64,000 nucleotides of DNA from Microdochium bolleyi (GCA_001566295.1 KQ964247.1:1240001-1304000), one strand, 5' to 3'; numbered from the stretch's first letter, positions 10,026 to 23,595 are shown. Notes: a model not told the origin generated them from the sequence alone. Numbers and translations: made by a program.

Positions 10026-12946
10026 TGTGGATCGAGGTATGCTAGTTGTCGCGTATGCGTGCCCGGGGGGGTTGCAGGTCGTTGGTTGAAACTAGGCGAC
10101 GTCTTGAAGCTCAAGAGACTGTGGCGCAAAGCAGATTGCACTCAGGAATGGTGTTGAGATGTGGATGTGGTGTCGTCCGGGCCGCTAGAGATGGCATTAG
10201 GTAATGCCTAGCTCCAATGTTCTGTTCTCCAGGGTTGGGGACCAGGACCAGGAAGCTGGGGTTCTCGGCGCGAGAGAGTGGGGAACAAGATGGAGACCTT
10301 GGGCGAAGCCCACTCGGAACTTCACAAGTGCTCACTGCCTGCTGACCGCAGCTGTCGCCCGTCCGAAGGAGCCGAGGGAGCTCCTGCTCTGAGTTGCCGT
10401 GGTCGGGCATCCCAGCGAGAGTCGGCGTTCACCTATCGCACCCGTTCGCAAACGACGATCCCAAGGACAAGCTGAGTTGTGGTCTTCCCGCATCACCGCA
10501 AATGAGGGCAAGCTGTCCCGAAAGAGCGGCGACGCCGAAGCTTTCTAGACCAAGACCTTTCTCAACTCAGGCTGGCAGGCGAAAGCTCCGGTCTAAAGTC
10601 TACGTGCTCCAGTCGTCATCGAGCCCAACGCAAGCCAAGTACAGTATTGATCCCGAGTCGGCAGAACTCAAATCATCGAGCCCAACACATCGTGGTAGGC
10701 GCCTACTCGACAGTTGCACACGCTTGACGCAGCCCTGAACAGACACTACCGGGCCGGCCGATTCAACCCAAGCTCGGCAAGACCGGGGATTCTTGGGGCA
10801 TGCGAATCGTGGCAGGCTCCTTCACATCCAGCGCCTTATTTACTCCCCGCGCTCGTGACAGAGGACAAACAGCGCCGGACCTCGCCATGGCCTGTGTTCC
10901 AGCTAACCGAGGCGCATTTGCTAATAATCAACAACATTCACGCTCTTCACAAGTTAACAAGTCATTCTTGAGCCAGACCAGTTCGGCCCACCATGCTATC
11001 CGCTGTGCCAGACGACAATGTTCCGGAGAAGGTGGCATGACTGGCGCGTGCCGCATAGTCCGAAAATTGTCTCGTACGTAGGGTACGATTGGCAACAGAA
11101 GACCGTGCGTCACCGACATACCAGGAGGAAGCTGAGCCATGACATTGGGCTCGATTAATGACGGAATTTGCCAGCCTAGTGGTACATTATGTACTGTGAT
11201 TCAGTCAGCCACGACCCCTATAGCAAGACGATTGCAGAATCTCCCCGGGAGGGTTTTGTCTTTCGGCCATTCGGCAGCCACTGATGGCAACACCACAATC
11301 AGACCTATTCTCAGCCACCTGACGCAATTGCATGCCAACGACCACGGTCGAGCTCACATCTGCAACAGGGGCAGCCAGTGGGACAGGCGAGTCGAGAGCA
11401 GCTGCGTGCTATCACAAAGGTTATGCCAAGTCGGACCTCGACATATCTCAAAACTCCTCTTTAGGATGGACGTGAGCGGATTGCCGGACTCAGGCCGGGG
11501 CTGCTTTCAAAGCACATGGCCGCAGCTTCCCGAAAGAGGTGTCGAGATGCAGGGATGCCACACCCAACTCCCTGAGGGTCCCATGGTTGCTTGGATCAGC
11601 CCGCCCTGCCACTGCATCCCGCCTGGCCCGCCTCGAGCAAGGGGGTGCGAAGGTGGTGCAATCATCTTGCCCACCCTCTCACGATGATAACCCCACAATG
11701 GAGCCAATCTCGACGGCCGGTCGGACTATGCCCAGTGTGCTTGTAGCCCCGGCGTGGCGTGCGCTTCCCCAGCATGCAGCTAGAGAGAGCTCACGCGGCA
11801 TGCCATATCAGCGGCCCACCACCTCAGCTAAGCCCAGCCATCCTCCGATGTCAGCGGCGAGGGCACCCTCGGGCCTCGACAGGAACCAACAAACGGGAAT
11901 ACATGCATGCAGTCCCCATCAACGTGGCGGGCTCCTGATCTCACGCACACGGCTTCTCCTTCTCCTTCTGTCTTGCTGCAGCTGCACTGTGTGTTCTCGT
12001 GGGACTTTGCCAGTGGCAACATTGCTTTCGGTATCTTGTGCTCGGGTTGATCCATAGTGAGGTTACATATGGCGATTACATACCTTTACCGAAGTGGCGC
12101 CCAGTCGCCCGATAGGCTCTCCAGGACAGGGTGGGTGCATGGCAAGGACGGGGACGCGGCGCCAGAAGATGTCACGTTCCCCAAGTGACACAATCCCCAG
12201 GTGAGGCCTGCAAGGCCTGCCCATCTGCACGGCGGCCGCCAGGGGCAACGCGATCCGCAATCAGCTGCCTGGCTGGCGGTCTTGTGGACGATTCCCTCGC
12301 ATGTCTTGTGGACTGCACGCGGGCCTCTTCCAAGACTCACGTAGCGGGAGACGACATCCCGACCCGCCCGCCGAACCGAATCGGCAGATGCGGCGGAAGC
12401 TAAATCCTTGACTTGGCTCCACGGCGAAGGTGGCCTCCTGTCTCTCACGGAACCGACTCGATCTTTGCTCCGAGGAGGCGCACAGACCCGGAACCCTTTG
12501 GGTGCCCTTACAGCTGGCCCCGGCCCCTTCGCTGCGCCTTCTCGCCCGCCCAGGTTCAGCCCGCCCGCTAAGTGCGCGCGCGACTTCCTATTGTACCGCA
12601 GCCCCGGGCAATCTCGCAACGACCGTCCTCCATCCCATCCCAGCCAGCCCAGCTCCATCACCACCTCCGGGTACCTGGCTCCGTCCCATCTCCAGCATCC
12701 TCAGTTTCGCTACCCATTGCCCACCGCCATCGACCCCTCGCGTCTCCACGACTCCTGCGCCGCCCATCGCGACTCTTTCCATTGCTCCCACCTCGACAAT
12801 CGGCTCCGCCCGTCGCTGGCATCCAATCAACCTTCTCTTTTGTCGGGCCTGGCTTTTGTTGGCCGCCTCGATCACAAAGCCAGCCCGTCCTCAACCCGAC
12901 TCTGAACTCTACCCGAAGCGATGGCGCAGCCGTCCTGCCGCCCGCG
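10026..12946. other. Divergent intergenic region between Asterix gene and MED12
   Basis: This 2.9 kb stretch separates divergent genes. I see no domain-bearing frame. From about 12420 to 12946 the plus strand is strongly C-rich, typical of a long leader of the downstream gene. The frame is open in phase with MED12 from 12572, but the added translation is Pro/Arg/Ser low complexity. Confidence 0.5.
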
Positions 12947-15900
12947 ATGACCTCCCGACCGCCGCTAGGCGTCCAGTCGCGACAGCCTCAACGATCCGTT
13001 AGCGGCTCTGGGTTATCGCAGCGACCGCCGAATCCCCAGCGTAGTCTCAGCCAGCAGTACCTGCCGCAGTCACAATCGCCTGCCCGCCGCACCGACAGCC
13101 TCCCGGAGCAGCAGCAGCAGCAGGGCGCTTTCGATCTAGGCGACGCCGCTGCTTCGCGATATGGCGCGCCACCCAAAAGGCTCGGGTCGAGACTCAGGCT
13201 GGAGCTCGCTAATGATGGCATCGAGCATGCCGGGTTCTCCGAGTCGCCCAAGAATCTCGAGCCGCTGTCTGGCAGCAAAGCGTTCACGCCATCACGGATG
13301 ATGCACACGAACGACTCGTCCGACCTAGGCGACATGAGCGCTCCCGCGTCCCGATGCCAGACTGCCGAAGGCGACCCGGTCCCTATGCCCATGCCCCCAC
13401 GTCGTGCACGCTTTGTCGTTCCTGCGAAGCGCTCACAATCAGCTCCCGCCCCGAATGCGCCTTCAAAAAGAGATGGGCGACCGAAAGCTTTCCATCTCGA
13501 GACCCCCGCTGCCGCACCCCGATTTCCGGCAGTTGGCAAGCAAGAACATTCTGCAGGTAGGTTATCAAATGATTCATTCGCCGTGTGCGCCACATCGCTG
13601 GGTCATCGGACGACATTTATGAGTCTCCATCGACGGCCTCGACTAACATTAGGGACCGGACAGGATTCGCAGATTTCTATGCTTGGACTGGCAACAACGC
13701 CGAAGATCAATTTTCGGATCACATAATACGCAATGGATTCTTAGATAAAGCACCCGGGCAGAATGCACAGGATGCGTCGTCAGCCAAAACAACGCTATTC
13801 CCGGCCCTGAAACACAAGAGTGGCTTGCATACTCTATCAACAATATTCCTCAGTGTCCTTAACAACAGACGACAGAGTGGCCAGATCTCCGCGCCCTCCA
13901 CCTTCAAACCGCCACCCCGAGTCACAGTCACAGATACGAAGCGCGAAGGGTGGCTTAAAGAACTCGCCAATCCGCAGATTTCACTTCGTCGACTGAGCCG
14001 GACTATCCCTCACGGGATCAGGGGCAAGGTACTGCTCGATCAGTGCCTGAACAAGAATGTGCCGACCGAGCGTGCTGTGTGGCTCGCGAAATGCGTTGGT
14101 GCTAACGAGATTCGCGCCTTCAAACGCAAAGGCGTCAGTGGTGCTCTGGTCATGGGCGGCGAGCTCAAGTGGATTCGAGACTGGACACTATGCATCGAGC
14201 AGTTCGTTGACGCTGTCGTGGGTGCATTTGCCGACAATGATTGGAAAGCCAAGGTTCAATATGCGTAAGTGAATCACGGCAATCCTGGATCGTCTCATAG
14301 CTAATCATTCGCAGCATTCGTCTCGCCACCCATCTCTACGCGGAGCATCTCCTCGACCGTGACCACTATATGGACTGGCTTGTTGGGACACTCGAGAACA
14401 CAACGCAAGCCAAACTTCCCATGTGGCTACTCATTTCGCAGATATACTGGAACGACCTGCTGAAACTGCGCAAGTACGGTCGTAGACTTGCGACTGCTGT
14501 CGTCAATCACTATAACTCTGTATGTTTCACTTGATAATCCGCTTATCACCCACCACTCAAAAAGGCGCCGCCCACTGATTGCAAGATAGATCTACGAGCA
14601 TCCTGATCAAGACATCCTCGCTCCACTGTCGACACAATTACGCACGCTTATCAACTCTCTCATGTTGACCACACCGGAAAACTTTGTCCATCCCCAGACA
14701 TGGTCAACATGCCACCAAGCTATACGGGCCTCCGTCATCCATGACGACGCGAAGATGGCCATGTTCGCAGATGTCGACGCACGAAATGCTTGGTTCATCA
14801 GCCCGAGCGTGAAATCACAACCTGCAGTGCGCACCCGCATGGTCAAACTTCTTGATGGCATGCTCCGAAATCCAGTGATGGAAGACACGCCTAGGCAGTT
14901 ATGGACATTGGGCGAGAACAAGGCGAGTCTCGTCAAGACCGTCCTAGAATGGGCGACATCGCTTCACCGCCCTGGCATCGCCAAGGTATATGCGGCCACA
15001 ACCATTCTGCGCGCCTGGTCCCAGTTCGATGTGGACATCACTGGCAGCATACTCGACTTTATCAATAGCAACCCCCTTACGGAGAGCTCCCGCCAGCATT
15101 TGATCTATCATCTGGTCTCTGAGCTCGTACGAACGAACAACTTCTCCGTGGCTCGATATATCCAGTGGCTGATAGCCCGCGGCGGCTTGACTGATCCTCA
15201 GGACACTCAAACCGATGGGCCTTGTGCAACAAGGCTGCTGGTGGAGGTGCCGACGTATGCTCTTAGTGAATCGATGAAGAGCCTCCGAGCAACTCTGCTG
15301 CGAAGAGCCTCGTACTCGGTCCAGGAAGAGACCCAAAACGTCGCAAACGCCATAGGGTTTGTCAAGCACGCCTTGTCCATCACGATGGACGATCCCGATC
15401 CATTCGTGGCCCGGAAGCCCAGGGGGGTGAAGAAACTTGCTAAGCAGCTGTCCATGAGCAGTCGTGCGTTGCAAGCCGAAGTCTGCACCTGGCTTTGTAC
15501 AGTATTTGTTGGAGAGCTTGTGGATGCACGGCTGGACGGCCGCATGGTTGCTGACCTTCCTCTATCGAAGTTCGAGTCAATCCGATCCCTCGTGGAGGCC
15601 AGCAACGACTACGCCATGCTTGAAGACATACTCAAGAAGTTGTCGCACTCCTCAAATCCTGAGCTCCTCGCATCCTGCGTCGATACCATCAACCTACATC
15701 TGCCTGTCTTTGCGGCGACCGGCAGCATAAAAACATTGTTTCAGTTGTACTACGAGCGCTTCAGGGCGGCGATGGACGAGATCGGTGTGGGCGCTCGATC
15801 TCTTCTCGCGTCACTTGCAAGTCTTGGATCCCGGCTGCCTGGTTTCGAGGACGTAGCCTCCCAGCTCCAGGTGAGCCTCACAAGGCTTGACCGTAGCAAT

Positions 15901-17721
15901 GCCGTTGATGCCTCGTCGCCATTGTCCGATAATATGGTCACGCAGCTTCAGGATGATGAGTCGGAACTTACGGAACAGATTGAGAAACTTGCCAGTTACT
16001 CAAGTGCTGATCCGCCGACACTGGAACGCGTCTTCCAAGCGATCATCTTCAAACTTCAGTCATGCTGGGGCAAGGATGACGGTCGTCAAAGGTCATATTG
16101 CATGCTCTTGATACGCCTGCGAGTGTTCGACCAGCAACACTTCGACAGCCAAATGCGCCTCTGGCTTCAGCACATCCGTAAGCTCTCCAAACGGCCACAG
16201 CTCACTCAAATGTTCCCACTCCTGGTCAGCTCAGGTTGTCTGCCGCTATCAATCTTGTTTGCAACAGCACCGCGAAGTCAACCTCAGGCGAATCAGGCGC
16301 AGCCTGGTGCGGTTGGATGCGCTTCAATATACATGCAAGAGATACTGCAGATGCTCATGATGCCGCTGGAGCCGAACCAAGTCATGGCCGCCGAAGACTG
16401 CTACCGCTTTCGCATCATACAAGATCAAGCACGGCTGGAGCATGCGAAAGACATCATGTCTCTTATACGCGGAGCACTTGCGGAGTACGCCGCCCCTCGC
16501 AACCAGCAGACTCCAGTTGCACAACCCCTGGACGACACCAAGACTAAGTTTCAGCTGCTTGAACTGCTAAGGATACTGGTTCTTCTTGATCCGGCCGCAG
16601 CATGCCAGACTCTCTCGATTAAAAGCACAGATGCCAATCTCAGAGCACTGATCGAGACCCTCACGACCAAGCTCCTCGTGCCGCAGCCGAGCGGAAATAG
16701 CCAAAAGTCCTTTGAGCAGGTGCTGGAGCTTGCAAACGAGTTTACTCTCCCCTTTTGTCAAGTCAAGGTTTTCTTGAATTTGTCGGGCGAGGATTCAGCG
16801 GCCGCTGACTCCGCTGAGAGGCTACAGGGGCAGCTGGAGCAGCTCTCTAGGGCCATGGACAACGCGATTGCCGCAAACAACATCATGTGGACCGGCATGT
16901 TGCCTTCTCTCAACGCCGAGATGACCCAACATCTGAAGAATCGAGCCGAAGCCCGCTTCCTCGAGCTGTTTCCGTCTCCAAAGATCCAAGACTCGACTGC
17001 CTCTAGTACTGACAAGGAGTATACCATGGCAGAGAATCTGCTGACGGTCATCGATGCTATTGTCAGGGGCAACTCGGCCGGCAGAGGTCCTGCAATTACC
17101 GCCGCGCTTGGCGAGACGCTCTTGGACATCTGGGAGATTGTTGCATCATCTGCTCCGGAAGTTGCTCCACTCAAGGAGGCCGTTCTTGCCAAGTGGTTCC
17201 CGCTGCTCCTCTCCTACTTGACTATGCAAACGGCTTCGGACTTCCCAGCAGCTGAGCTGGCAAAGGCACAGAGCGGTGAGATACGCGGCAGGGTCGTCCT
17301 CGCGCTCGCCGGAATCGCGCAGGAACTCGACTACCAAAAGCACGGGCAGTATGCCAGCCTCTCTCAGCGGGCCTTCGATGTCGCCCTGGTTACTGCGGAC
17401 ACGCTCAGCGAAGATGCCAGGCTGCAGTGTGTGCGGGCCGTCAAAGACGCGACGTCCGACGTACGAGTCCGGTACTTGCTGAGCTTCAGTGCCACCCCAG
17501 CCGACACCTTCATGCTGGCTCACCGCGAAAAGCCACCGCCTGGCATGAGCGACCGGGAACGAAGGCAGATGATGCTTGGCTTGGGACTCAGTGGCATGCT
17601 GCCTGAGAGACTTAGCCCCTTCACATTCCGGCGATGGGAGATATTGAGCGAACCCACGCCTAATGTCGGCGAGAACGACACCAGCCTAAGCTTGACGTTG
17701 TTCGACGCCAGAAAGCTTTGA
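12947..17721 (+). CDS. MED12: Mediator complex subunit 12 (Srb8)
   Basis: Exons 12947-13556, 13673-14264, 14315-14519 and 14590-17721 give 1512 residues, in the normal range for filamentous fungi. The start MTSRPPLGVQ and the following Ser/Gln/Pro-rich 200 residues are typical of fungal Srb8. The exon 1-2 junction yields ADFYAWTGN, a conserved block. The Med12 domain lies near residue 315 (IPHGIRGKVLLDQCLNKNVP) and is followed by AVWLAKCVGANEIRAFKRKG. The rest is a long helical region of about 1000 residues in one exon. Med12 joins the CDK8 kinase module of Mediator (Cdk8, cyclin C, Med12, Med13), a nuclear regulator of RNA polymerase II. For intron 1 the acceptor at 13672 is used; the earlier TAG at 13652 gives the wrong phase. 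Confidence 0.93.
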
Positions 17722-17923
17722 GCAACAAGCTCGCCGGTCGGTGGAGAATTTATGCACAACATCAAAGAGCACACCACAATTCACACTCCGATGCCCAGTG
17801 CCCAGCATCACTTTCCTCATTATATCTGTTTTCGCGTTCAGAAGAACATGTTTGCATTCACATGAAAGGACTCATGAACGGCGTTTTCATGTTGTATGAC
17901 AGCATTTCATCAGAACGACACAC

Positions 17924-17944
17924 CACACACACACACACACACAC
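17924..17944. repeat. (CA)n microsatellite
   Basis: About ten CA units lie in the 3' region of MED12. It is a simple repeat with no visible function. Confidence 0.9.
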
Positions 17945-18578
17945 CGCGCGAGCATTTTCTGGATATTCCCCATGTCAATTTTTGTCATTGCTGATTGGCA
18001 GCATCATTTCGAAGCGTGGTTGCGAATCATGGTCTATTTCCGGGTTAAGCGTATGTCTGCATGTTACACTCCGGGTTCATCTTTGTTGTTTTTAGCATGG
18101 GTCGTTGTGTGCAACAGGCCGTCGTTGGCATGTTCCAGGCCCGATGGATGTACCAGGTGGCTGATAAGCCCTGGCTGGCGATCGTCTAGTTGCCGAGGCT
18201 TCGTATATAAGATCAGATGGGGAGCGTGTCAAATACTATTACACCTTTATACTTGTTTGTGCAATCTGCGCGCCATTGCTTGTCCGACGAAACCCAGTGG
18301 ATCGGACTTGGGTCGTCTGCGAGATTCTGATCCGTGGCAAAACTATGTACTCGGTCGCCTGGCAGTGTGCTTGGACTGTGTTTGTCATCGTGCCTGGTCT
18401 TGCCTCAGTCGCCCTCGTTTTTTATGATGCACAAGGGTTCAGTATTCAAGCTTGAGTTGCGCATGATCTGTCGTCCTCTGTGTCCGTATGGCTTTTTTTC
18501 GTTTTTGCGCCTCTTTACGACATTTCGTGAGACATGAGAAGATGGAGGAAGGTCATGGAGTTGAAGAACAAGCAGAGC

Positions 18579-18596
18579 GGGGGGGGGGGGGGGGGG
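18579..18596. repeat. Poly-G tract, 18 bases
   Basis: An uninterrupted run of 18 G on the plus strand is followed by a purine-rich stretch. It could adopt G-quadruplex-like structure. Run length is also a common sequencing or assembly error. Confidence 0.85.
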
Positions 18597-20770
18597 CTAA
18601 AAAGCACAAATCAAGTTCGCAAAGCCGGAACAGAAAGAGAGAGAGATAGATTGAGAGAGAAGAAAAGAGAGCAGGAGGTGGAGAAGAAGACGAGGCTTGC
18701 AAGCCAGAAAGATTCAACTTCTGGTTTCGGTTTTACTTTCCCCCTTCCTCACTTTCGAGATACCCTCTCCCAGGAGGTGGTCCGCAAGAATATTTTTATA
18801 ATGAAATTTTCTTGAAATGAAATATCGGTAGACATGATTATCCTTGGTTGTGGCTCATGTTGTTGCTCAATTAATTCATCGATCCTGAGGGTTTGTAGAC
18901 GTCTTTTCTTTTACACTTCTGCGGGACACACTGTCTCGTCTATGTCTCCGCTTCCGGCTCGTTCTAAGAGAGACTTGAGCACGGGGCGGTTCTCGCGGGG
19001 GTAGACCAGGTTCTCCAGGGGAGGTCGAGGACGTGGACGGAGCAGTTTCTTTGATTCTTCCGAGGCTTTTCTGAAATATGTTTTTCATCTTGTTGCTTTC
19101 TATTTATTTACTCTTTTTTTCAAATGGTTCTCTCTCCTCTATCGAGACAGCTTTGGATCATGCCCTTTAACTACGTAACCAGCACATTATTGATGCAAAA
19201 TAATGCCAAATAAGCGCCTGAACCAGTACAAACGAGAAGTTCTCATGAGACATCCCCACTTGTGCAAAAACGTCACGCGGTTTACAACAGAAATAGCGAG
19301 CAAAGGGAAGCCGGGGGCTCTGGACCTATCTATATTTTTTATTTTATAGAAACGGCGACAAAAATACCAATAAAGAACACCTGCAACAACCTGAATACTA
19401 ATGCTGTCACGTGGTCGACATCCGCACATAGGAAGACAGGTTGTCCTCCTCACCGCGACCCCCGCAGGCTGTCACTGACGATGCCTTTTTCGGGTGGCAA
19501 GATGCCTCCTAAAAAACCCATCTGCAGCAGGAGCAGGATGCAACCAGATATATGTGTGTGTGTATCCTCTTCAGGTCTGGCGACGGGCCACCGAAAATGT
19601 CGTTTCCGAGCGAGTGTCTTGAAAAAAAGAGTAGAAAAGTCACTTACCCGCCCGTGATCCTTTACGAAGGCTGGAGTTGTGACCAGCATATGTCCCCTGA
19701 CAGGACGATTGTCGCGTGCTGGCTATGCGATCGACAGGTGCTCTTGAGTCGCTTACTGCCCCCAGGTCACTGAGTGAGGAGGCACTGCACTCGAAAGATA
19801 CAATTTTCCTTGCCCTTCACGAGGCTTATTGGTTTCCCTTTTAGTCTCCCGTTACACGCAAGTCGACCTGCTTCCACTGTTGGTGCCGTGTTGACCCAAA
19901 CCACACACTTCTCTCAGCGGGAGTTCTTTTGTGGAACTGCTATACGACCATCGACACAGGTGCACCTTGCACAATGCAGTACTTGTCGGCGCAACTCATT
20001 ACCAAGTTATCGACGCTGCCGAGTTCCTCAAAGTTCCCACGGCCGCTGTGTTATTGACTGGGGTAAGTGGAACCTCGGCGCCAAGGGTCGTCCCCTGGCC
20101 CCCCCTGCAAGGAAACCCCCCCTGCTGCACGTGTCCGCAGTAGAGCTGGTCTCTGCGACAGCCCTGTTGCCGCCACACGTCTCAGCAGCGGTTCTCGACC
20201 CTTGCAGAGGCTTGTCTTGTCAGGTGAAACTCGTTGCAGAGTTGTCGCTTGCTGCCTGGGGAGATGTGGGCTTGATGTTGCGGCGGTGCTGCTCTGCAGA
20301 CTGGATTCCTCGCCGGGCGCAGAACGATGGTGATTGCCCGGGTTGACATGGTCTGCGTACGCACAATGCTCAGTCATCGCAGCCTGTGGACTCTGGGTGC
20401 GAGTGCCCTTGAGGACAGGATGGGATAGGATAGGATAGGTTGGGTGCAAGATGCGGCTCTTCCCCCTCGCCCCGCCCTCCCTGACGGGTTGGCTGTGTGT
20501 GGGGACGCCCCTTTGCGGCTCCCCTAGGTGATGCAACAGGGACCACGGACCAGGGACCATGGCGGCCGTGGCCACTACGACCCCCTTGGGACAATCCAAG
20601 TCTCGAATCCCGTACTGTGCCGGGACTTCTGGGGGACCTCTTGTCGCCATGCCTCGCCATGCTCGTTGCATCGGACCATGGCTGCCGACCAGGGACATGG
20701 CACGAGGGTAGTGTCCCACAGCAGCAGCCAAGTTCCTGCCATGGGCCCTTGCCGCCGCCGCCCAACAGCA

Positions 20771-20772
<2 letters not shown>

Positions 20773-20810
<38 letters not shown>
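20773..20810. repeat. (GT)19 microsatellite
   Basis: Nineteen uninterrupted GT units lie about 370 nt upstream of the small secreted peptide gene. It is probably length-variable between strains. Confidence 0.92.
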
Positions 20811-20812
<2 letters not shown>

Positions 20813-21177
20813 TGGGTAGTCACTGTGTTTCTGCCTCTGACCCTAGATCGTGTGTTTCTTCCTGCGGCTGACCATCTTCTCTTTCTCTCTTGTTTCCCTT
20901 CCCGCTAGCATTACACGCCCGAACTACTATCCCTTTCTAATCACCACGAGAACAGATCTGGTCATCTGTCTCCTCATTTCCAACTTCAACTTCCGGCTCA
21001 AGCCTCGCCACAATCTAATAATCTAAACACGCCAGAACGACAGCACACACAACCACACACGGGCAGCAACAACACCATCATCATCTTGTCGTCGTCGCCA
21101 GTATCCGTGCAAACTACACAAAGACCCCAAGGCAACACACGTACAACCTCTCTCCAAGAGTCGCCACAAAGACAACC

Positions 21178-21461
21178 ATGCAGCTCACCACCGTCGCCAC
21201 CGCCCTCTTCTCCCTCGCGAGCCTCGCGAGCGCGGCCGTCGTCATCACGCCCGTCTTCACGAACCAGGTCGTCAACAAGGTCAGCGGCGACTGCGCGTGG
21301 GGTGTCGTCACGCCTCAGGGCTGCGCGTGAGTTTCCCTTTCTTTCTATTCTTTCTCTTTCCTCACCCTCTCCACTCTTTGCCTCTCCCCTTGAATGCCAC
21401 TTATAGACTTTGCTGACGTGCGGCCTCTTTTTCGCGTGGCAGACCTCTCCGGGGCCAGTAG
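21178..21461 (+). CDS. Small secreted peptide, 55 residues, two cysteines
   Basis: Exon 21178-21326 has a clear signal peptide (residues 1 to about 19, ending SLASLASA). The mature part is only about 36 residues and contains Cys39 and Cys49 in GDCAWGVVTPQGC. Splicing at GTGAGT (21327) to the acceptor at 21442 adds APLRGQ and a stop at 21459-21461. If the intron is retained, a stop comes at once at 21328, giving almost the same 50-residue product. A long A/C-rich leader upstream suggests an expressed gene. I do not know its function; possible roles are an apoplastic effector-like peptide, a surface peptide or a signalling peptide. The two cysteines could form one disulfide. The model rests on the signal peptide, canonical splice sites and frame consistency. 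Confidence 0.62.
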
Positions 21462-22380
21462 ACCATTCCTTTCCTAAACACCACCACCTTCACCGGGCTC
21501 GTCACCAGCCAGGAGGATGCTTTGATGCCTGTGTCGAAGGCGGGAGGGCCAGAAACATCTCTGGTCGGCACTCTAGGAGTTTTTGTCTTGCTTTGTCCCG
21601 ACGGCCGCCCTCTTCTCTCTCATCGGCCAAGGGTTCCTGGATGTTCCTTGGGACGGGGCGATCTTATATATATATACATATTTCTACACACACGCACGCA
21701 CGCAAGCACCATACACTTTTCGATACCCAGCACCTCTTTCAATAGACATAACCATCCGTCCCCCCCTTTTTACGTGGAGCGTGAAGAGCAGAGCTCGGTG
21801 TCAGGATGCAGCAAGATGTACCTGTGTGGGCTGCTTTAGACGACGACAAGACGCCATGTATTTTCTCGCATCGCCCCAGACGAGCGCTCGAGGATGAGAG
21901 CAGTCGGTAGGGAGGGCCTGGAGCGGGTGCCGACACTGTGACACTCGAGAGGGTTGCGCAAGCGGGGGATCGAGGTGGCTTTCTCCATCTTCCAAGACTG
22001 TGTGTCTCCCATTGGATTCATCACCATTGGACCTGGCGCCATCACTGTCGAAGGCAAAAGCGTGGCACTTCAAAACCCACGGATTCAAATGCATTGGGTA
22101 GCGGTCTTCTGAAAATTGATTCGCGCGACTTGCGACGAAGTGTTGAAAATGATACATTATCATAATCCAAAAAAAGAACACACCAGAACAGTACACAACT
22201 CAATGTGACTGCAAACAAACCATTAGAGTACGCCTTCAACTATGCATGCGGCAAGTTGCCATAAATCGTTTCCTCGACACCACGGTCGGGCTTCACTCTA
22301 GAGCAATGTTGTCCCGCAGGACCGCCCCACAATTTGGGCTCATTCTCGCCGTGCCTCCGTTCCGAGTCATATTTCAGATC
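21462..22380. other. Convergent 3' region
   Basis: This lies between the secreted-peptide gene and the PQ-loop gene, both ending here. It has mixed TA and CA/CG simple repeats at about 21665-21705. Other frames lack recognisable motifs. Confidence 0.5.
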
Positions 22381-23595
22381 TTACGCCGCGGCCCCGTCGG
22401 TGTCGTCGATTGCATGCTCCGCATTTGGCGAGTAGATGCGAAACTGGTAAAAGATGACACAGTCCTCAACGATGGTGCCGAATGAGCCAAGCAGCCAGGG
22501 AATGGCCATGATAAGATACTGCGGTTCCTGGGAGTAGCAGAAGACGCTCAGGCCATACGTGAGGTTGCCAGTCATGGACAGCATGAAGAAGAGGAGGGCC
22601 AAGCCTGGTGCGGAGTCAGCATGCGTTCCCGTCACTTGGTGCACTGAGTGTAATACCTTCGCAAGACTTCTCCTTGTAATTCTTGATGATTTGCGGAATC
22701 CGAGCACTGCGTGGAGTTAGTTTCATGCTGTAGACGGACACCCGCTCATTCCACACGGAGACTTACCAAAGATAGCAAACAGCGCTGACATAGCCCATGA
22801 CCATGCCAAAGACCGCCATTGGGCCCTCGGGGTTTGGGTCGTTGGGCACACTGTCCTCCGGCTGGTCAAAAGCGCCGGCGCGGTACGACAGAAACCAGCC
22901 CGCCGCACCGACAATCCAGACGGCGGCCAGACCGAGCGTGTTGTGCAGCCAGGCGCTATTTGAGGGCGTTTCGTCCTCGCCAGTCAGTACGCGCTTGATC
23001 GGGTTGATCTCGCGACCTGAGGAGCTGCGGCGCTGGGAGCCAGGAAGGGCGACCGCCGCGGACGAAGATCCCGTCCTTTGCCGCCGCAGGAGCGGCTCGT
23101 CCTCGGAAATGTCGGTTGCGGTGGACTGGGCTCGCCGGCGCGCTTTCCGCGCATTGATTGTGTTGTAGTACACACACTGGGAGATAAGGATCAGGTCGGA
23201 GACGCAGAAGTATGCAGCCAGGACGGTGGCGGTAGGCGCGAGACCAGTGACGAGGGCGCCTGGGGTCGAGGCATGTCGTTAGTCCATCTTCTCTGTCTCT
23301 GCTGAGACCATCTTCGCGGGAATAATGCCTTACCTCCCAGATTTGTCACATCACCGAAGAGCCAGACGGCGAGGAAGAGCATCGACAGCCCATCGGCACT
23401 CTTGGTCTTGTAGTTTGTGAGGAGTTGCGGGATCTGTGGCAGGGGAGGTAAGCTAGAGCCAGACACAGACCGCTGGTCGGGTCAATTGGTGTTCCGCAAG
23501 GGCAAGCTCACGAGCAGACATATCCACGAGGCTATGCTGATGCTGCCAAAGATGCCCGAGAGCGCCTCGTTTGTCGAGATGTCGTGGACTGCCAT
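22381..23595 (-). CDS. Vacuolar PQ-loop amino acid transporter, Ypq1/Rtc2-like
   Basis: Five exons (23595-23512, 23433-23334, 23259-22767, 22706-22657, 22604-22381) give 316 residues. Two PQ-loop repeats are present: IPQLLTNYKTKSADG (Pro30, Gln31) and IPQIIKNYKEKSCEG (Pro230, Gln231). Each is followed by a hydrophobic hairpin, as in seven-helix PQ-loop proteins. A charged, Ser/Arg-rich loop of about 60 residues with EDEPLLRR separates the two halves; this acidic dileucine-like motif could serve vacuolar sorting. In yeast Ypq1, Ypq2 and Rtc2 export cationic amino acids across the vacuole membrane; the same substrate class is inferred here. The ATG at 23595 starts the frame leading into the conserved LSGIFGSISIASWICLL helix. 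The nuclease gene lies divergently 1.6 kb away. Confidence 0.88.

Larger units (their letters stand above)
17722..21177. other. Gene-poor intergenic region with simple repeats
   Basis: I find no gene in this 3.4 kb. It carries a CA run, an 18-base G run and a 19-unit GT run (listed separately), plus purine-rich tracts at 18620-18690 and a GGATA-type tandem at 20420-20440. The last 200 nt (about 20970-21177) are A/C-rich and fit the 5' leader of the small secreted peptide gene. Confidence 0.5.

Noticed and set aside
12572..12946. Earlier in-frame start for MED12
   Set aside because: The extra 125 residues are Pro/Arg/Ser low complexity, and the conserved fungal start MTSRPPLG begins at 12947.
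20497..20871. Open frames crossing the GT repeat
   Set aside because: They are long only because the microsatellite lacks stops; they give Val-Cys runs with no protein-like flanks.
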